Of a DNA stretch of 6,513 bases, positions 1 through 6,177 are shown in pieces. Position 1 is the stretch's first letter; every line of letters starts with the position of its first letter. Source of the stretch: Eubacteriales bacterium (GTDB taxonomy: Bacteria > Bacillota > Clostridia > Christensenellales > SZUA-584); assembly GCA_028711205.1 (NCBI GenBank), contig JAQTSP010000150.1:1-6513 (forward strand), in the 5' to 3' direction. The notes below the pieces were generated by a model. The model was not told the DNA's origin. It saw only the letters and a list, made by a program, of their open reading frames with translations, and did not search any database. The position numbers were made by a program, and so were the translations under genes.

Positions 1-600
1 GCTGCCGATGACCGGGATCGCCACAGCGTTTTTGACCTCTGCAATGATACCATTGTCCGATTTTCCGCTGTAGAACTGCTGTCTTGTCCGGCCATGGACA
101 GTGACAGCGCTTGCGCCCGACTGCTCCGCCATTTTCGCGAAATCGACGGCGTTGACGCAACTCTCATCCCAGCCTTTTCGGAATTTGACAGTGACCGGCA
201 GGCGGGACGATTCCACGGCGGCTTGTATGATCTTTGCCGCAAGGGGCATGTTTTTCATTAAAGCGCAGCCCTCGCCGTTCGCGGTGATCTTTGGCGCGGG
301 GCAGCCCATATTGATATCGAAAACGGCGATCCGGCTTTGATATTTTTCGCTGAGCAGTTCGATGCTTTTTTTCAGCGCGGCGATATCGCTTGAAAAAAGC
401 TGGACGCCGAAAACGTCTTCATTTGCGGCGGGATACAACAGCGTGCCCGTTTTTTTCGATCCGTATTGCAGCCCTTTCGCGCTGACCATCTCGGTGTATG
501 TAAATCCTGCGCCCTGTTCGATGGCGATCTGCCTGAAGGCCGCGTCTGTAATGCCCGCCATCGGCGCCAGAAAAATGTTGTTTCTTGTACCTGCAAACAT
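1..600 (-). CDS. dusB: tRNA-dihydrouridine synthase (Dus family, DusB-like), N-terminal 200 residues
   Basis: Flavoenzyme that reduces specific uridines in the tRNA D-loop to dihydrouridine using FMN and NAD(P)H, in the cytoplasm. The reading frame begins at ATG 598-600 and stays open to the window edge, so only the first 200 residues of a normally 310-350 residue protein are present. Visible motifs in order are the FMN-barrel start APMAGITD (residues 12-19), the NMGCPAPK block (97-104) with the expected catalytic Cys at 100, VKFRKGW (138-144) with its conserved Lys 139, and VHGRTR (168-173). The visible part ends in the strand IPVIGS, where the phosphate-binding end of the barrel would follow. 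The start lies 1 nt after the stop of the upstream membrane-protein gene, with only a weak AGAAGA ribosome site, so translation is probably coupled. Assignment to the Dus family is firm; the DusB subtype is inferred from overall similarity and clostridial context. Confidence 0.95.
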   Translation of the reverse strand, partial: MFAGTRNNIFLAPMAGITDAAFRQIAIEQGAGFTYTEMVSAKGLQYGSKKTGTLLYPAANEDVFGVQLFSSDIAALKKSIELLSEKYQSRIAVFDINMGCPAPKITANGEGCALMKNMPLAAKIIQAAVESSRLPVTVKFRKGWDESCVNAVDFAKMAEQSGASAVTVHGRTRQQFYSGKSDNGIIAEVKNAVAIPVIGS

Positions 601-601
601 G

Positions 602-1195
602 TTAGTCTTCTATGACTTCCGCCGGCTCGGTCGGCGAAACTGTCGGCGAGGCGGTTGGCGATTCGGTTGGCAATGGCGTCGGGTCGGGCAGCTGTTCTGT
701 CAGCTCCATGCTGACGATACGCCAGTTATCCTCATATCTGACAAGCGTCATATCATAGATGGCGTTATCCCATACCGGAGGCGTCTCGCTTAAATGGCTG
801 TCTGTGTTGGCGTATATCTCTCCGTCAATGCTTAATATTTCCTCCGTGACTTTCAGAGTCACAGTGTTTTGCCACGGGAATATCAGCGCAAAACCGACGT
901 CGATGTTATAATCAAAATCCGAAATGATGTACTGCTGATAAGTATCAGAGTCAAGCATGTCATCCTCTTCCAGAAAACCTTTGGAAAACACCTGAGACAA
1001 TGTGGTCGGGTCGTCTCCTTCAATGATCACTTCCGCTCTTAACTTCATGCTGTCCTGCACAAGTATACGTACATTCATATAATCCATTGCCATAAAAAAA
1101 GTAAGCACAACAAGACCAATGGCAAGCGCCCATACCAAAAGCCTTGATATGATATACCATACAAACTTCAGTACAACATGTAACGCTGTCGGCAA
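602..1195 (-). CDS. Unknown single-pass membrane protein with Pro/Ser/Thr-rich C-terminal tail
   Basis: I do not recognise this protein. From the TTG start at 1193-1195 it is 197 residues. A basic N-terminus is followed by one strongly hydrophobic segment (about residues 19-37), then a mostly acidic soluble region (about 40-165), and an unstructured tail (about 170-197) rich in Pro, Ser and Thr with three SPT units. With positive charge before the membrane segment (K10, R18), the C-terminal part should lie outside the cell. The alternating strands ending in VRYEDNWRIVSMEL resemble the last strands of NTF2-like accessory domains; this is only an impression. The TTG start is preferred because AGGGAG lies 9 nt upstream. 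The longer GTG start at 1217-1219 has no ribosome site and would sit at or before the predicted transcript start. The gene lies 1 nt before dus, in the same operon. A role in tRNA modification cannot be inferred from that alone. Confidence 0.85.
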   Translation of the reverse strand: MPTALHVVLKFVWYIISRLLVWALAIGLVVLTFFMAMDYMNVRILVQDSMKLRAEVIIEGDDPTTLSQVFSKGFLEEDDMLDSDTYQQYIISDFDYNIDVGFALIFPWQNTVTLKVTEEILSIDGEIYANTDSHLSETPPVWDNAIYDMTLVRYEDNWRIVSMELTEQLPDPTPLPTESPTASPTVSPTEPAEVIED

Positions 1196-1204
1196 AAAAA
1201 ACCA

Positions 1205-1210
1205 CTCCCT
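1205..1210 (-). promoter_or_regulatory. Ribosome binding site that decides the TTG start of the membrane-protein gene
   Basis: AGGGAG on the minus strand lies 9 nt upstream of TTG 1193-1195, a standard spacing. No comparable purine run precedes the upstream GTG at 1217-1219, so this site argues for the shorter 197-residue product. Confidence 0.7.
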
Positions 1211-1220
1211 CTTCTGCACA

Positions 1221-1249
1221 ATAATATCACAATTATTTTTAGTTCACAA
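1221..1249 (-). promoter_or_regulatory. Predicted sigma-A promoter of the membrane protein-dus operon
   Basis: On the minus strand TTGTGA (1249-1244) and TATTAT (1226-1221) are separated by exactly 17 nt, matching the -35 and -10 consensus at 4 and 5 of 6 positions. Transcription would begin near 1214, about 20 nt before the TTG start codon. It lies downstream of the lysS terminator, so this operon can be expressed independently of greA-lysS. Confidence 0.6.
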
Positions 1250-1337
1250 TACAAAGAAAACAGGCGCAGTTTTTGAGCGGATGATACAGGCAAAATTGGG
1301 CGGCATCAGGATCCGGGGCTTTTTATCACGGCAACCT

Positions 1338-1369
1338 AAAAAAGCGCTCCAAAAAAGGAAACGCTTTTT
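1338..1369 (-). terminator. Rho-independent terminator after lysS
   Basis: On the minus strand an A-rich arm plus GCG, one bulged T and TTCC (1369-1357) pairs with GGAG and CGC plus a T-run (1350-1338) around a six-T loop. The hairpin ends in a T tract and begins 11 nt after the lysS stop codon. The A and T tracts at both ends could let it work in both directions, but no plus-strand gene leads into it. Confidence 0.85.
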
Positions 1370-1380
1370 GTTCAATACCG

Positions 1381-2871
1381 TTATTCTTTGGGTTTCATCG
1401 TCGGGAACAGTATGACGTCTCTGATAGAGTAGCTGTCCGTCAGAAGCATGACCATTCTGTCGATGCCGATACCCATTCCGCCGGTCGGCGGCATGCCGTA
1501 TTCCAAGGCGGCGATATAGTCGTCGTCCATCATGTGCGCTTCGTCGTCACCCTGCGAGCGTTTTTTTGACTGCGTCAAAAATCTTTCGCGCTGGTCGTCC
1601 GGATCGTTGAGCTCCGAAAATGCGTTCGCCAGCTCCCTTGCGGTGATAAAAAGCTCGAAACGTTCCGTCAGCCACGGCGCATCCTGCATTTTCTTTGCAA
1701 GCGGCGAAATTTCGACCGGATAACCCGTAATAAACGTGGGCTCTATTAGCTTGTCCTCGACAAACGCCTCGAAAGCCGCGTTTAAAACCGTGCCCTTCGT
1801 CTGGAGGCCTTCCAAAGCAAGCCCGATGCTTTTGCCTGTACGTACCGCTTCATCGTCGCTGCAGTCCGAGAAATCCGCGCCGGTATATTCTTTTACGGCG
1901 TCCAGCATGGAAAGCCTGCGCCACGGCGGCTTCAGGTCTATTTTTGTGCCCTGATAGGTGGTTTCTCCCGTGCCGTACAGCTTTTGAGCGCAGTGATAAA
2001 AGAGATTTTCGCAGAGCGTCATCATATCGTCCGCATTCGCGTAGGCCTGATAAAGCTCTATCATTGTAAATTCGGGGTTATGCTTGATCGAAATGCCTTC
2101 GTTTCGAAATATCCTGCCGATTTCATATACTTTTTCGAAACCGCCGACGATCAGGCGTTTTAAATGAAGCTCTGTCGCGATCCTGAGGTACATATCAAGA
2201 TCGAGCGTGTTGTGGTGCGTTTTAAACGGGCGCGCTGCGGCGCCGCCGGCCGATCCCATCAGTATCGGTGTCTCCACCTCGAGAAACCCCTGTGTATCAA
2301 GATATTCCCTGATATATTTAATAATTTTTGAACGCGTGACAAACGTCTCTTTGACTTCCGGATTGACGATAAGATCCACGTAACGCTGGCGGTACCTCAG
2401 ATCCATGTCTTTGAGGCCGTGAAACTTCTCCGGCAGCGGCGACAGCGATTTTGCGAGCAATGTGATCTTTGAAGTTTTTACCGATATCTCCCCCGCGTTT
2501 GTTTTAAAAACCTCTCCCTCAACGCCGACGATGTCGCCGATATCAAGTTTCTTAAACTGATCGTAGTGATCTTCACCCAGTACGTCCCTGCGTACATAAA
2601 GCTGTATCCGGCCGTCAAAATCCTGTATGTGTGAAAAACTCGCCTTGCCCATCACACGCTTTGATATCATCCGCCCAGCCAGGCTGACATGCTTTCCTTC
2701 AAGCGCGTCATATGCGGACAAAATGTCGGCTGACGAATGTGTTTTGTTAAAGCATGTGATATGAAACGGGTCTTGTCCTTCTTCTCTTAGCGCGTTAAGC
2801 TTTTCCTTTCTGACCAAAAGGACTTCGCTCAACTCGTCATTATTCTGTTCGGTATGAATATTATCTGACAT
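1381..2871 (-). CDS. lysS: Lysyl-tRNA synthetase, class II
   Basis: Charges tRNA-Lys with lysine in an ATP-dependent reaction in the cytoplasm. The 496-residue length is normal for the bacterial class II enzyme and the protein looks intact. After a short polar N-terminus, the OB-fold anticodon-binding domain spans about residues 62-145. The catalytic domain follows: motif 1 lies around 185-205 (ending GFLEVETPIL), then the GGAAARPF lysine-pocket region (209-216), motif 2 around 245-277 (YEIGRIFRNEG followed by HNPEFTMIE), and motif 3 around 460-490 with GMGIGIDRMVM, whose Arg contacts ATP. The ATG at 2869-2871 is 10 nt after the greA stop and is preceded by a GGCGGAAG ribosome site, so the two genes form an operon driven from the greA promoter. 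A hairpin terminator follows. No T-box leader is seen upstream, so regulation by uncharged tRNA is not indicated. Confidence 0.98.
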   Translation of the reverse strand: MSDNIHTEQNNDELSEVLLVRKEKLNALREEGQDPFHITCFNKTHSSADILSAYDALEGKHVSLAGRMISKRVMGKASFSHIQDFDGRIQLYVRRDVLGEDHYDQFKKLDIGDIVGVEGEVFKTNAGEISVKTSKITLLAKSLSPLPEKFHGLKDMDLRYRQRYVDLIVNPEVKETFVTRSKIIKYIREYLDTQGFLEVETPILMGSAGGAAARPFKTHHNTLDLDMYLRIATELHLKRLIVGGFEKVYEIGRIFRNEGISIKHNPEFTMIELYQAYANADDMMTLCENLFYHCAQKLYGTGETTYQGTKIDLKPPWRRLSMLDAVKEYTGADFSDCSDDEAVRTGKSIGLALEGLQTKGTVLNAAFEAFVEDKLIEPTFITGYPVEISPLAKKMQDAPWLTERFELFITARELANAFSELNDPDDQRERFLTQSKKRSQGDDEAHMMDDDYIAALEYGMPPTGGMGIGIDRMVMLLTDSYSIRDVILFPTMKPKE

Positions 2872-2881
2872 TTCTTCCGCC

Positions 2882-3358
2882 TTACTTGTGTATATCTATG
2901 ACCTTAAACCTGATCGTTCCTGCCGGCGTGCTGACCTCTGCGATATCACCCGCTTTTTTGCCGAGCAGCGCCGAGCCAACGGGCGACTCGTTTGAAATGC
3001 GTTTTTTATCCGCGTCAGCCTCCACCGAACCCACGATATGATACTCTTCCTCTTCACCGAATTCCATATCAAGTATACGTACGGTCGTTCCGATATTGAC
3101 CGTCGACAAATCGACGTCATTATCATCTAAAACAACGGCATTCCTCAAAAGCTTTTCGAGTTGTGCAATCTCAGTTTCGACTTTTGCCTGCTCGTTTTTC
3201 GCTTCATCATATTCGGCGTTTTCGGAAAGGTCTCCAAAGGCTCTTGCTTCTTTGATCTGCTCGGAGATCTCGGCTCTCCTCACTGTTTTGAGAAAATCGA
3301 GTTTTTCCTGTTTTGCTTTCAGACCTTCTTCTGTGAGTATGACCATGTCGTTAGCCAT
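2882..3358 (-). CDS. greA: Transcription elongation factor GreA
   Basis: Rescues backtracked RNA polymerase by inserting its coiled coil through the secondary channel and stimulating cleavage of the 3' end of the nascent RNA. At 158 residues it has the usual family length. The N-terminal antiparallel coiled coil covers about residues 8-75. Its tip carries FGDLSENAEYDEAK (41-54), in which Asp 43 and Glu 46 are the expected acidic residues that bring in the catalytic metal. The C-terminal FKBP-like domain covers about 80-158, including the SPVGSALLGKKAGD stretch (125-138) typical of GreA. The start ATG 3356-3358 has a strong GGGGGAGG ribosome site 6 nt upstream. It is the first gene of the greA-lysS operon, with a 5' leader of about 110 nt from the main predicted promoter. 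Confidence 0.97.
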   Translation of the reverse strand: MANDMVILTEEGLKAKQEKLDFLKTVRRAEISEQIKEARAFGDLSENAEYDEAKNEQAKVETEIAQLEKLLRNAVVLDDNDVDLSTVNIGTTVRILDMEFGEEEEYHIVGSVEADADKKRISNESPVGSALLGKKAGDIAEVSTPAGTIRFKVIDIHK

Positions 3359-3414
3359 AACGCGCCTCCCCCAGTGATATTCTTTGTTAAGATAATATGT
3401 ACTAAATAAACTGT

Positions 3415-3444
3415 ATTATACCAACTTTTTCATTAAGCTGCGAA
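3415..3444 (-). promoter_or_regulatory. Possible secondary promoter of greA
   Basis: On the minus strand TATAAT (3420-3415) is preceded by TGG, giving an extended -10 element, with a partial -35 TTCGCA (3444-3439) 18 nt upstream. It would start a shorter greA transcript near 3408. It is weaker than the consensus promoter further upstream and could be coincidental in this AT-rich stretch. Confidence 0.4.
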
Positions 3445-3475
3445 AATGATAGTACCCCATTTTTATAATATGGTG

Positions 3476-3504
3476 ATTATATGGCAAGCAAAAATAGTTG
3501 TCAA
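3476..3504 (-). promoter_or_regulatory. Main greA-lysS promoter, perfect sigma-A consensus
   Basis: On the minus strand TTGACA (3504-3499) and TATAAT (3481-3476) are exact consensus hexamers with a 17-nt spacer. Transcription would start near 3469 and leave a leader of about 110 nt before greA. The -10 hexamer is also one arm of a dyad (TATAAT, 6 nt, ATTATA; 3464-3481), and the -35 hexamer is flanked by two copies of a 9-bp direct repeat. Confidence 0.8.
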
Positions 3505-3514
3505 GAAAAATAGT
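3490..3514 (-). repeat. Tandem 9-bp direct repeat flanking the greA -35 element
   Basis: ACTATTTTT occurs on the minus strand at 3514-3506 and again at 3498-3490, 16 bp apart start to start, with the TTGACA hexamer between them. The repeat is exact. It could be a regulator site or upstream curvature DNA, but the sequence is AT-rich and chance is possible. Confidence 0.45.
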
Positions 3515-3573
3515 GTAATCTTTTCATAATTATATATCAGTTAAAAAGACAGAAAAAACGATGGGAATATTAG

Positions 3574-3602
3574 ATGACGGATTTTTTTTTATATGCTATA
3601 CT
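3574..3602 (+). promoter_or_regulatory. Possible upstream promoter of serC-serA
   Basis: ATGACG (3574-3579) and TATACT (3597-3602) are 17 nt apart, and TGC immediately before the -10 makes it an extended -10 element. The -35 matches consensus at 4 of 6 positions. Transcription would begin near 3609. Confidence 0.45.
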
Positions 3603-3624
3603 GTATGCCGAGCATATTAAACAC

Positions 3625-3653
3625 TTGCAATTGCTAAACGTGTCGCATATAAT
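3625..3653 (+). promoter_or_regulatory. Main predicted promoter of serC-serA
   Basis: TTGCAA (3625-3630) and a perfect TATAAT (3648-3653) are separated by 17 nt. Transcription would start near 3660, giving a leader of about 75 nt. The palindrome GCAATTGC (3627-3634) overlaps the -35 hexamer and could be an operator half or simply chance. Confidence 0.7.
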
Positions 3654-3665
3654 TGTGGTAAAAGA

Positions 3666-3722
3666 TTGATATTTTTTTAACAAAGTATTGCCGGCCGGAT
3701 GCCGCTTAAATATTTATATCAA
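3666..3722 (+). other. Possible leader hairpin before serC
   Basis: TTGATAT (3666-3672) can pair with ATATCAA (3716-3722), and inside it TTTAA (3676-3680) with TTAAA (3706-3710). The loop holds the palindrome CCGGCCGG (3691-3698). The outer arm ends 2 nt before the serC ribosome site. All stem pairs are A-U rich apart from one, so stability is doubtful. Confidence 0.25.
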
Positions 3723-3723
3723 T

Positions 3724-3730
3724 GAGGAGG
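3724..3730 (+). promoter_or_regulatory. Ribosome binding site that decides the serC start
   Basis: GAGGAGG lies 5 nt before ATG 3736-3738. It lies inside the longer in-frame extension that would begin at ATG 3688, which itself lacks a ribosome site, so the shorter start is the real one. Confidence 0.9.
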
Positions 3731-3735
3731 AAGCT

Positions 3736-4809
3736 ATGAGAGTGTATAATTTCGCTGCGGGGCCTGCGTGTTTGCCTGAGGCTGTATTAAAGCAGGCGCA
3801 GGAAGATTTTGTTTGTTATAAACAAAGCGGCATGTCTGTGATGGAAATGAGCCACCGGTCGGCGGATTATGAGGCCATTATCAATAAGGCGCAAAGCGAT
3901 CTGCGGGCACTGATGCACATGCCCGAAAAATATAAGGTGCTTTTTCTTCAGGGCGGCGCATCGATGCAGTTTGCGATGGTACCGCTCAATCTGATGAGCG
4001 AATACAGGCGCGCTTATTATGTCAACACGGGCGCATGGAGCAAGAAAGCCATCGCCGAAGCAAAAAAGACGGGAGAAGCGGTTGTCGTTGCGTCTTCCGA
4101 AGATAAGACGTTTTCATATATCCCGGAGCTTGAAAAGGGCATGTTTGGCGGCGGCGCGGACTATGTGCACATTACGCATAACAACACGATCTATGGCACG
4201 CGGTATACAAAACTGCCCGAAACGGATATCCCTCTTGTGGCGGATATGTCATCGAGTATATTGTCCGAAGAGACGGATGTATCCCGCTTCGGCATCATCT
4301 ATGCGGGCGCGCAAAAGAACATCGGGCCCGCGGGCCTGACGGTTGTGATCATTCGTGAAGATCTGATCGGCAGGGCGGGCGAGAGCGTTCCCACAATGCT
4401 GAACTATAAAACGCACGCGGAAAACGGCTCGATGTTTAACACCCCGCCCACCTTCGCGATCTATATTGCCGGCCTTGTATTTGAGTATCTCATAAAAAAC
4501 GGCGGTATCGCGGCCATGCAGAAAACAAACGAGAAAAAAGCGGCGGTACTTTACGATTATCTTGACGGCTCCGCCCTGTTTTCGGGTACGGCGGCCAAAA
4601 AAGACAGATCGCTGATGAATGTGCCGTTTGTCACAGGCGACGCCGCGCTTGATGCCGCGTTTATCGCGGCGGCAAAAGCGAAAGGCCTCGTTAATATAAA
4701 AGGGCACAGAAGCGTCGGCGGCATGCGCGCAAGCATCTATAACGCGATGCCGATCGAGGGCATCCATATGCTGATCGACGTGATGAAAGAATTTGAAAGA
4801 AAAGCATAA
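3736..4809 (+). CDS. serC: Phosphoserine aminotransferase
   Basis: PLP enzyme that transfers the amino group of glutamate to 3-phosphohydroxypyruvate, giving 3-phosphoserine, the second step of serine synthesis; in some bacteria the same enzyme also serves pyridoxal phosphate synthesis. The 357-residue length is normal. The N-terminal YNFAAGPACLPE (4-15) is the family hallmark. GGASMQFAM (73-81) and Trp 101 fit the cofactor-stacking region, Asp 170 should bind the pyridine nitrogen, and Lys 194 in GAQKNIGPAG (191-200) is the Schiff-base lysine. TPPT (236-239) and the C-terminal GHRSVGGMRASIYNA block (323-337) hold conserved substrate-phosphate-binding Arg residues. The start at 3736 is fixed by a GAGGAGG site and by the conserved N-terminus beginning there; an ATG at 3688 would add 16 atypical residues. 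serA follows after 25 nt, making a two-gene serine operon. Confidence 0.98.
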   Translation: MRVYNFAAGPACLPEAVLKQAQEDFVCYKQSGMSVMEMSHRSADYEAIINKAQSDLRALMHMPEKYKVLFLQGGASMQFAMVPLNLMSEYRRAYYVNTGAWSKKAIAEAKKTGEAVVVASSEDKTFSYIPELEKGMFGGGADYVHITHNNTIYGTRYTKLPETDIPLVADMSSSILSEETDVSRFGIIYAGAQKNIGPAGLTVVIIREDLIGRAGESVPTMLNYKTHAENGSMFNTPPTFAIYIAGLVFEYLIKNGGIAAMQKTNEKKAAVLYDYLDGSALFSGTAAKKDRSLMNVPFVTGDAALDAAFIAAAKAKGLVNIKGHRSVGGMRASIYNAMPIEGIHMLIDVMKEFERKA

Positions 4810-4834
4810 AAGGCCATACAAAGGAGAATGAGAT

Positions 4835-6004
4835 ATGTTCAACATAATAAAACTTAACGCGATTTCAAATGCGGTATGTGATTATCTTAATGAAGATAAA
4901 TATATCATCGGCGAGGAATTGGGCGATTATGACGCGATATTGGTCAGAAGCGCCAATTGCCGCGATTTATGTTTTCCGGAAAAGCTGATCGCGATCGCAA
5001 GAGCCGGCGCGGGTGTCAACAACATTCCTGTTGAAGAGTGTACGAAAAAGGGCATCGTTGTTTTCAATACGCCGGGCGCCAACGCGAACGGCGTCAAAGA
5101 GCTTGTACTGGCCGGCATGTTTCTCGCGAGCAGGAATATCATCGAAGCCGTGGACTGGGTCAAAACGCTCAAAGGCAAGGGCGATGACTTGCTGTCCATG
5201 GTGGAAAAGGGCAAAAAGCAGTTTGTGGGTCCCGAACTGTCGGGGAAAACAATGGGCGTGATCGGCCTGGGCGCGATCGGCGTGATGGTCGCGAACGCCG
5301 CGCATGCGCTTGGCATGAGGGTGATCGGGTACGACCCTTACATTTCCGTCGAATCTGCATGGGGACTGTCGCAGGATGTCGGCAGAGCGCACAATCTTGA
5401 AGCGCTTTTGACCGAATCGGATTATATCACGCTACACGTGCCGCTTTTGGACAATACAAAGAGCTTTATCGGCGAGAGTGAAATCGCAAAGATGAAAAAG
5501 AACGTGGTGCTTTTAAACTTCGCCCGAAACGGCCTTGTAGATTACGAGCCGTTATTCGCCGCGCTCGAAAATGACAGCATCGGCAAATATGTCACGGATT
5601 TTCCGAATGATACGCTGCTTAAATACAGCAACGCCATCTGCATACCGCATCTTGGCGCGTCCACGCCCGAGTCCGAGGAAAACTGCGCGGTAATGGCGGC
5701 GCGCCAGCTAAAGGATTATCTTGAAACGGGCAAAATCGTCAACTCGGTCAACATGCCGAACGCTTCTCTTGCGCTTTCGGGCAAGTTCAGGATTGCCGTG
5801 ATCAACAAAAACATGTCGGGCATGGTCGGACAGATAACCGCGCTGCTTGCCAAGTCGGGCGCGAACATCACGGACATGGTCAACAAATCTAAGGGCGATA
5901 TCGCCTATACCGTGATCAACCTTGACGAAAAGGTATGTGAAAAAACAATAGAAAGCATACGCCATGTTGAAGGCGTCATCCGTGTCAGGACTTTTGAGAG
6001 ATAG
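4835..6004 (+). CDS. serA: D-3-phosphoglycerate dehydrogenase, short type with C-terminal ACT domain
   Basis: Oxidises 3-phosphoglycerate to 3-phosphohydroxypyruvate with NAD, the first step of serine synthesis, feeding SerC encoded just upstream. At 389 residues it belongs to the short SerA class. The N-terminal substrate domain covers about 1-95 and contains ARAGAGVNNIP (55-65). The NAD-binding Rossmann domain has GLGAIG (144-149) with Asp 167 in YDPY at the ribose-binding position. Catalytic Arg 231 (NFARNG) and His 272 (PHLGAST) are present. The catalytic Glu position in the FPN segment (256-258) appears to be Asp 259. A C-terminal ACT domain (about 318-389, beginning FRIAVINKN) suggests allosteric control, in many relatives by serine. 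ATG 4835 has AAGGAG 8 nt upstream, and a terminator follows the TAG stop. No serB phosphatase gene is in the window, so the last pathway step must be encoded elsewhere. Confidence 0.96.
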   Translation: MFNIIKLNAISNAVCDYLNEDKYIIGEELGDYDAILVRSANCRDLCFPEKLIAIARAGAGVNNIPVEECTKKGIVVFNTPGANANGVKELVLAGMFLASRNIIEAVDWVKTLKGKGDDLLSMVEKGKKQFVGPELSGKTMGVIGLGAIGVMVANAAHALGMRVIGYDPYISVESAWGLSQDVGRAHNLEALLTESDYITLHVPLLDNTKSFIGESEIAKMKKNVVLLNFARNGLVDYEPLFAALENDSIGKYVTDFPNDTLLKYSNAICIPHLGASTPESEENCAVMAARQLKDYLETGKIVNSVNMPNASLALSGKFRIAVINKNMSGMVGQITALLAKSGANITDMVNKSKGDIAYTVINLDEKVCEKTIESIRHVEGVIRVRTFER

Positions 6005-6018
6005 AATGAACAATCATA

Positions 6019-6050
6019 GGCCGCAGGCACAGGGCTTGCGGTCTTTTTTT
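6019..6050 (+). terminator. Rho-independent terminator after serA
   Basis: A 10-bp GC-rich stem (6019-6028 with 6034-6043, including two G-U pairs) with a 5-nt loop is followed directly by seven T residues (6044-6050). It begins 14 nt after the serA stop codon and ends the serC-serA operon. Confidence 0.92.
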
Positions 6051-6077
6051 GTTTACCTTTTATTTACCGTTTAGTTC

Positions 6078-6106
6078 TTTTAATCCGGCATTGTTTTTTG
6101 TATAAT
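6078..6106 (+). promoter_or_regulatory. Predicted promoter of the cyclophilin gene
   Basis: A perfect TATAAT (6101-6106) lies between the serA terminator and the cyclophilin start, with a poor -35 candidate TTTTAA (6078-6083) 17 nt upstream. Transcription would start near 6113, leaving a leader of about 65 nt. A short inverted repeat, CCAATT (6107-6112) and AATTGG (6140-6145), surrounds the presumed start region. Confidence 0.45.
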
Positions 6107-6177
6107 CCAATTGTGCAAGGCAATCGGTCTTTGCGGATTAATTGGCCGTTGTATGAAAAAAATCTAAGGAGAAACGT

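Larger units (their letters stand above)
3359..3735. promoter_or_regulatory. Divergent intergenic region between greA and serC
   Basis: About 377 bp of AT-rich DNA without a supported gene. It carries two candidate greA promoters (minus strand), two candidate serC promoters (plus strand), a 9-bp direct repeat, an 18-bp dyad at 3464-3481, a GCAATTGC palindrome at 3627-3634, and a possible AU-rich leader hairpin just before the serC ribosome site. I found no T-box consensus, recognised riboswitch or tRNA in it. Confidence 0.7.

Noticed and set aside
618..690. Short near-repeats of GTCGGCGA-like sequence suggesting a tandem repeat element
   Set aside because: They are explained by codons for the Pro/Ser/Thr-rich tail of the membrane protein (SPT units) on the other strand.
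1196..1219. GTG 1217-1219 as start of the membrane-protein gene
   Set aside because: It lacks a Shine-Dalgarno and would lie at or upstream of the predicted transcript start; TTG 1193-1195 is well supported.
3416..3460. A 14-residue open frame in the greA leader (minus strand) as a leader peptide
   Set aside because: It has no ribosome site and no run of regulatory codons; a frame this short is expected by chance.
3359..3735. Possible serine T-box or other riboswitch before serC
   Set aside because: No T-box core (AGGGTGGNACC-like) and no terminator hairpin with a T-run precede serC on the plus strand, and the leader from the main promoter is only about 75 nt, too short for a T-box.
3688..3735. 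Longer serC beginning at ATG 3688
   Set aside because: It has no ribosome site, adds 16 residues not typical of SerC, and spans the strong GAGGAGG site serving ATG 3736.
4249..4845. A 198-residue open frame antisense to serC
   Set aside because: It is a shadow of the serC codons, has low-complexity basic composition, no recognisable motif and no ribosome site.
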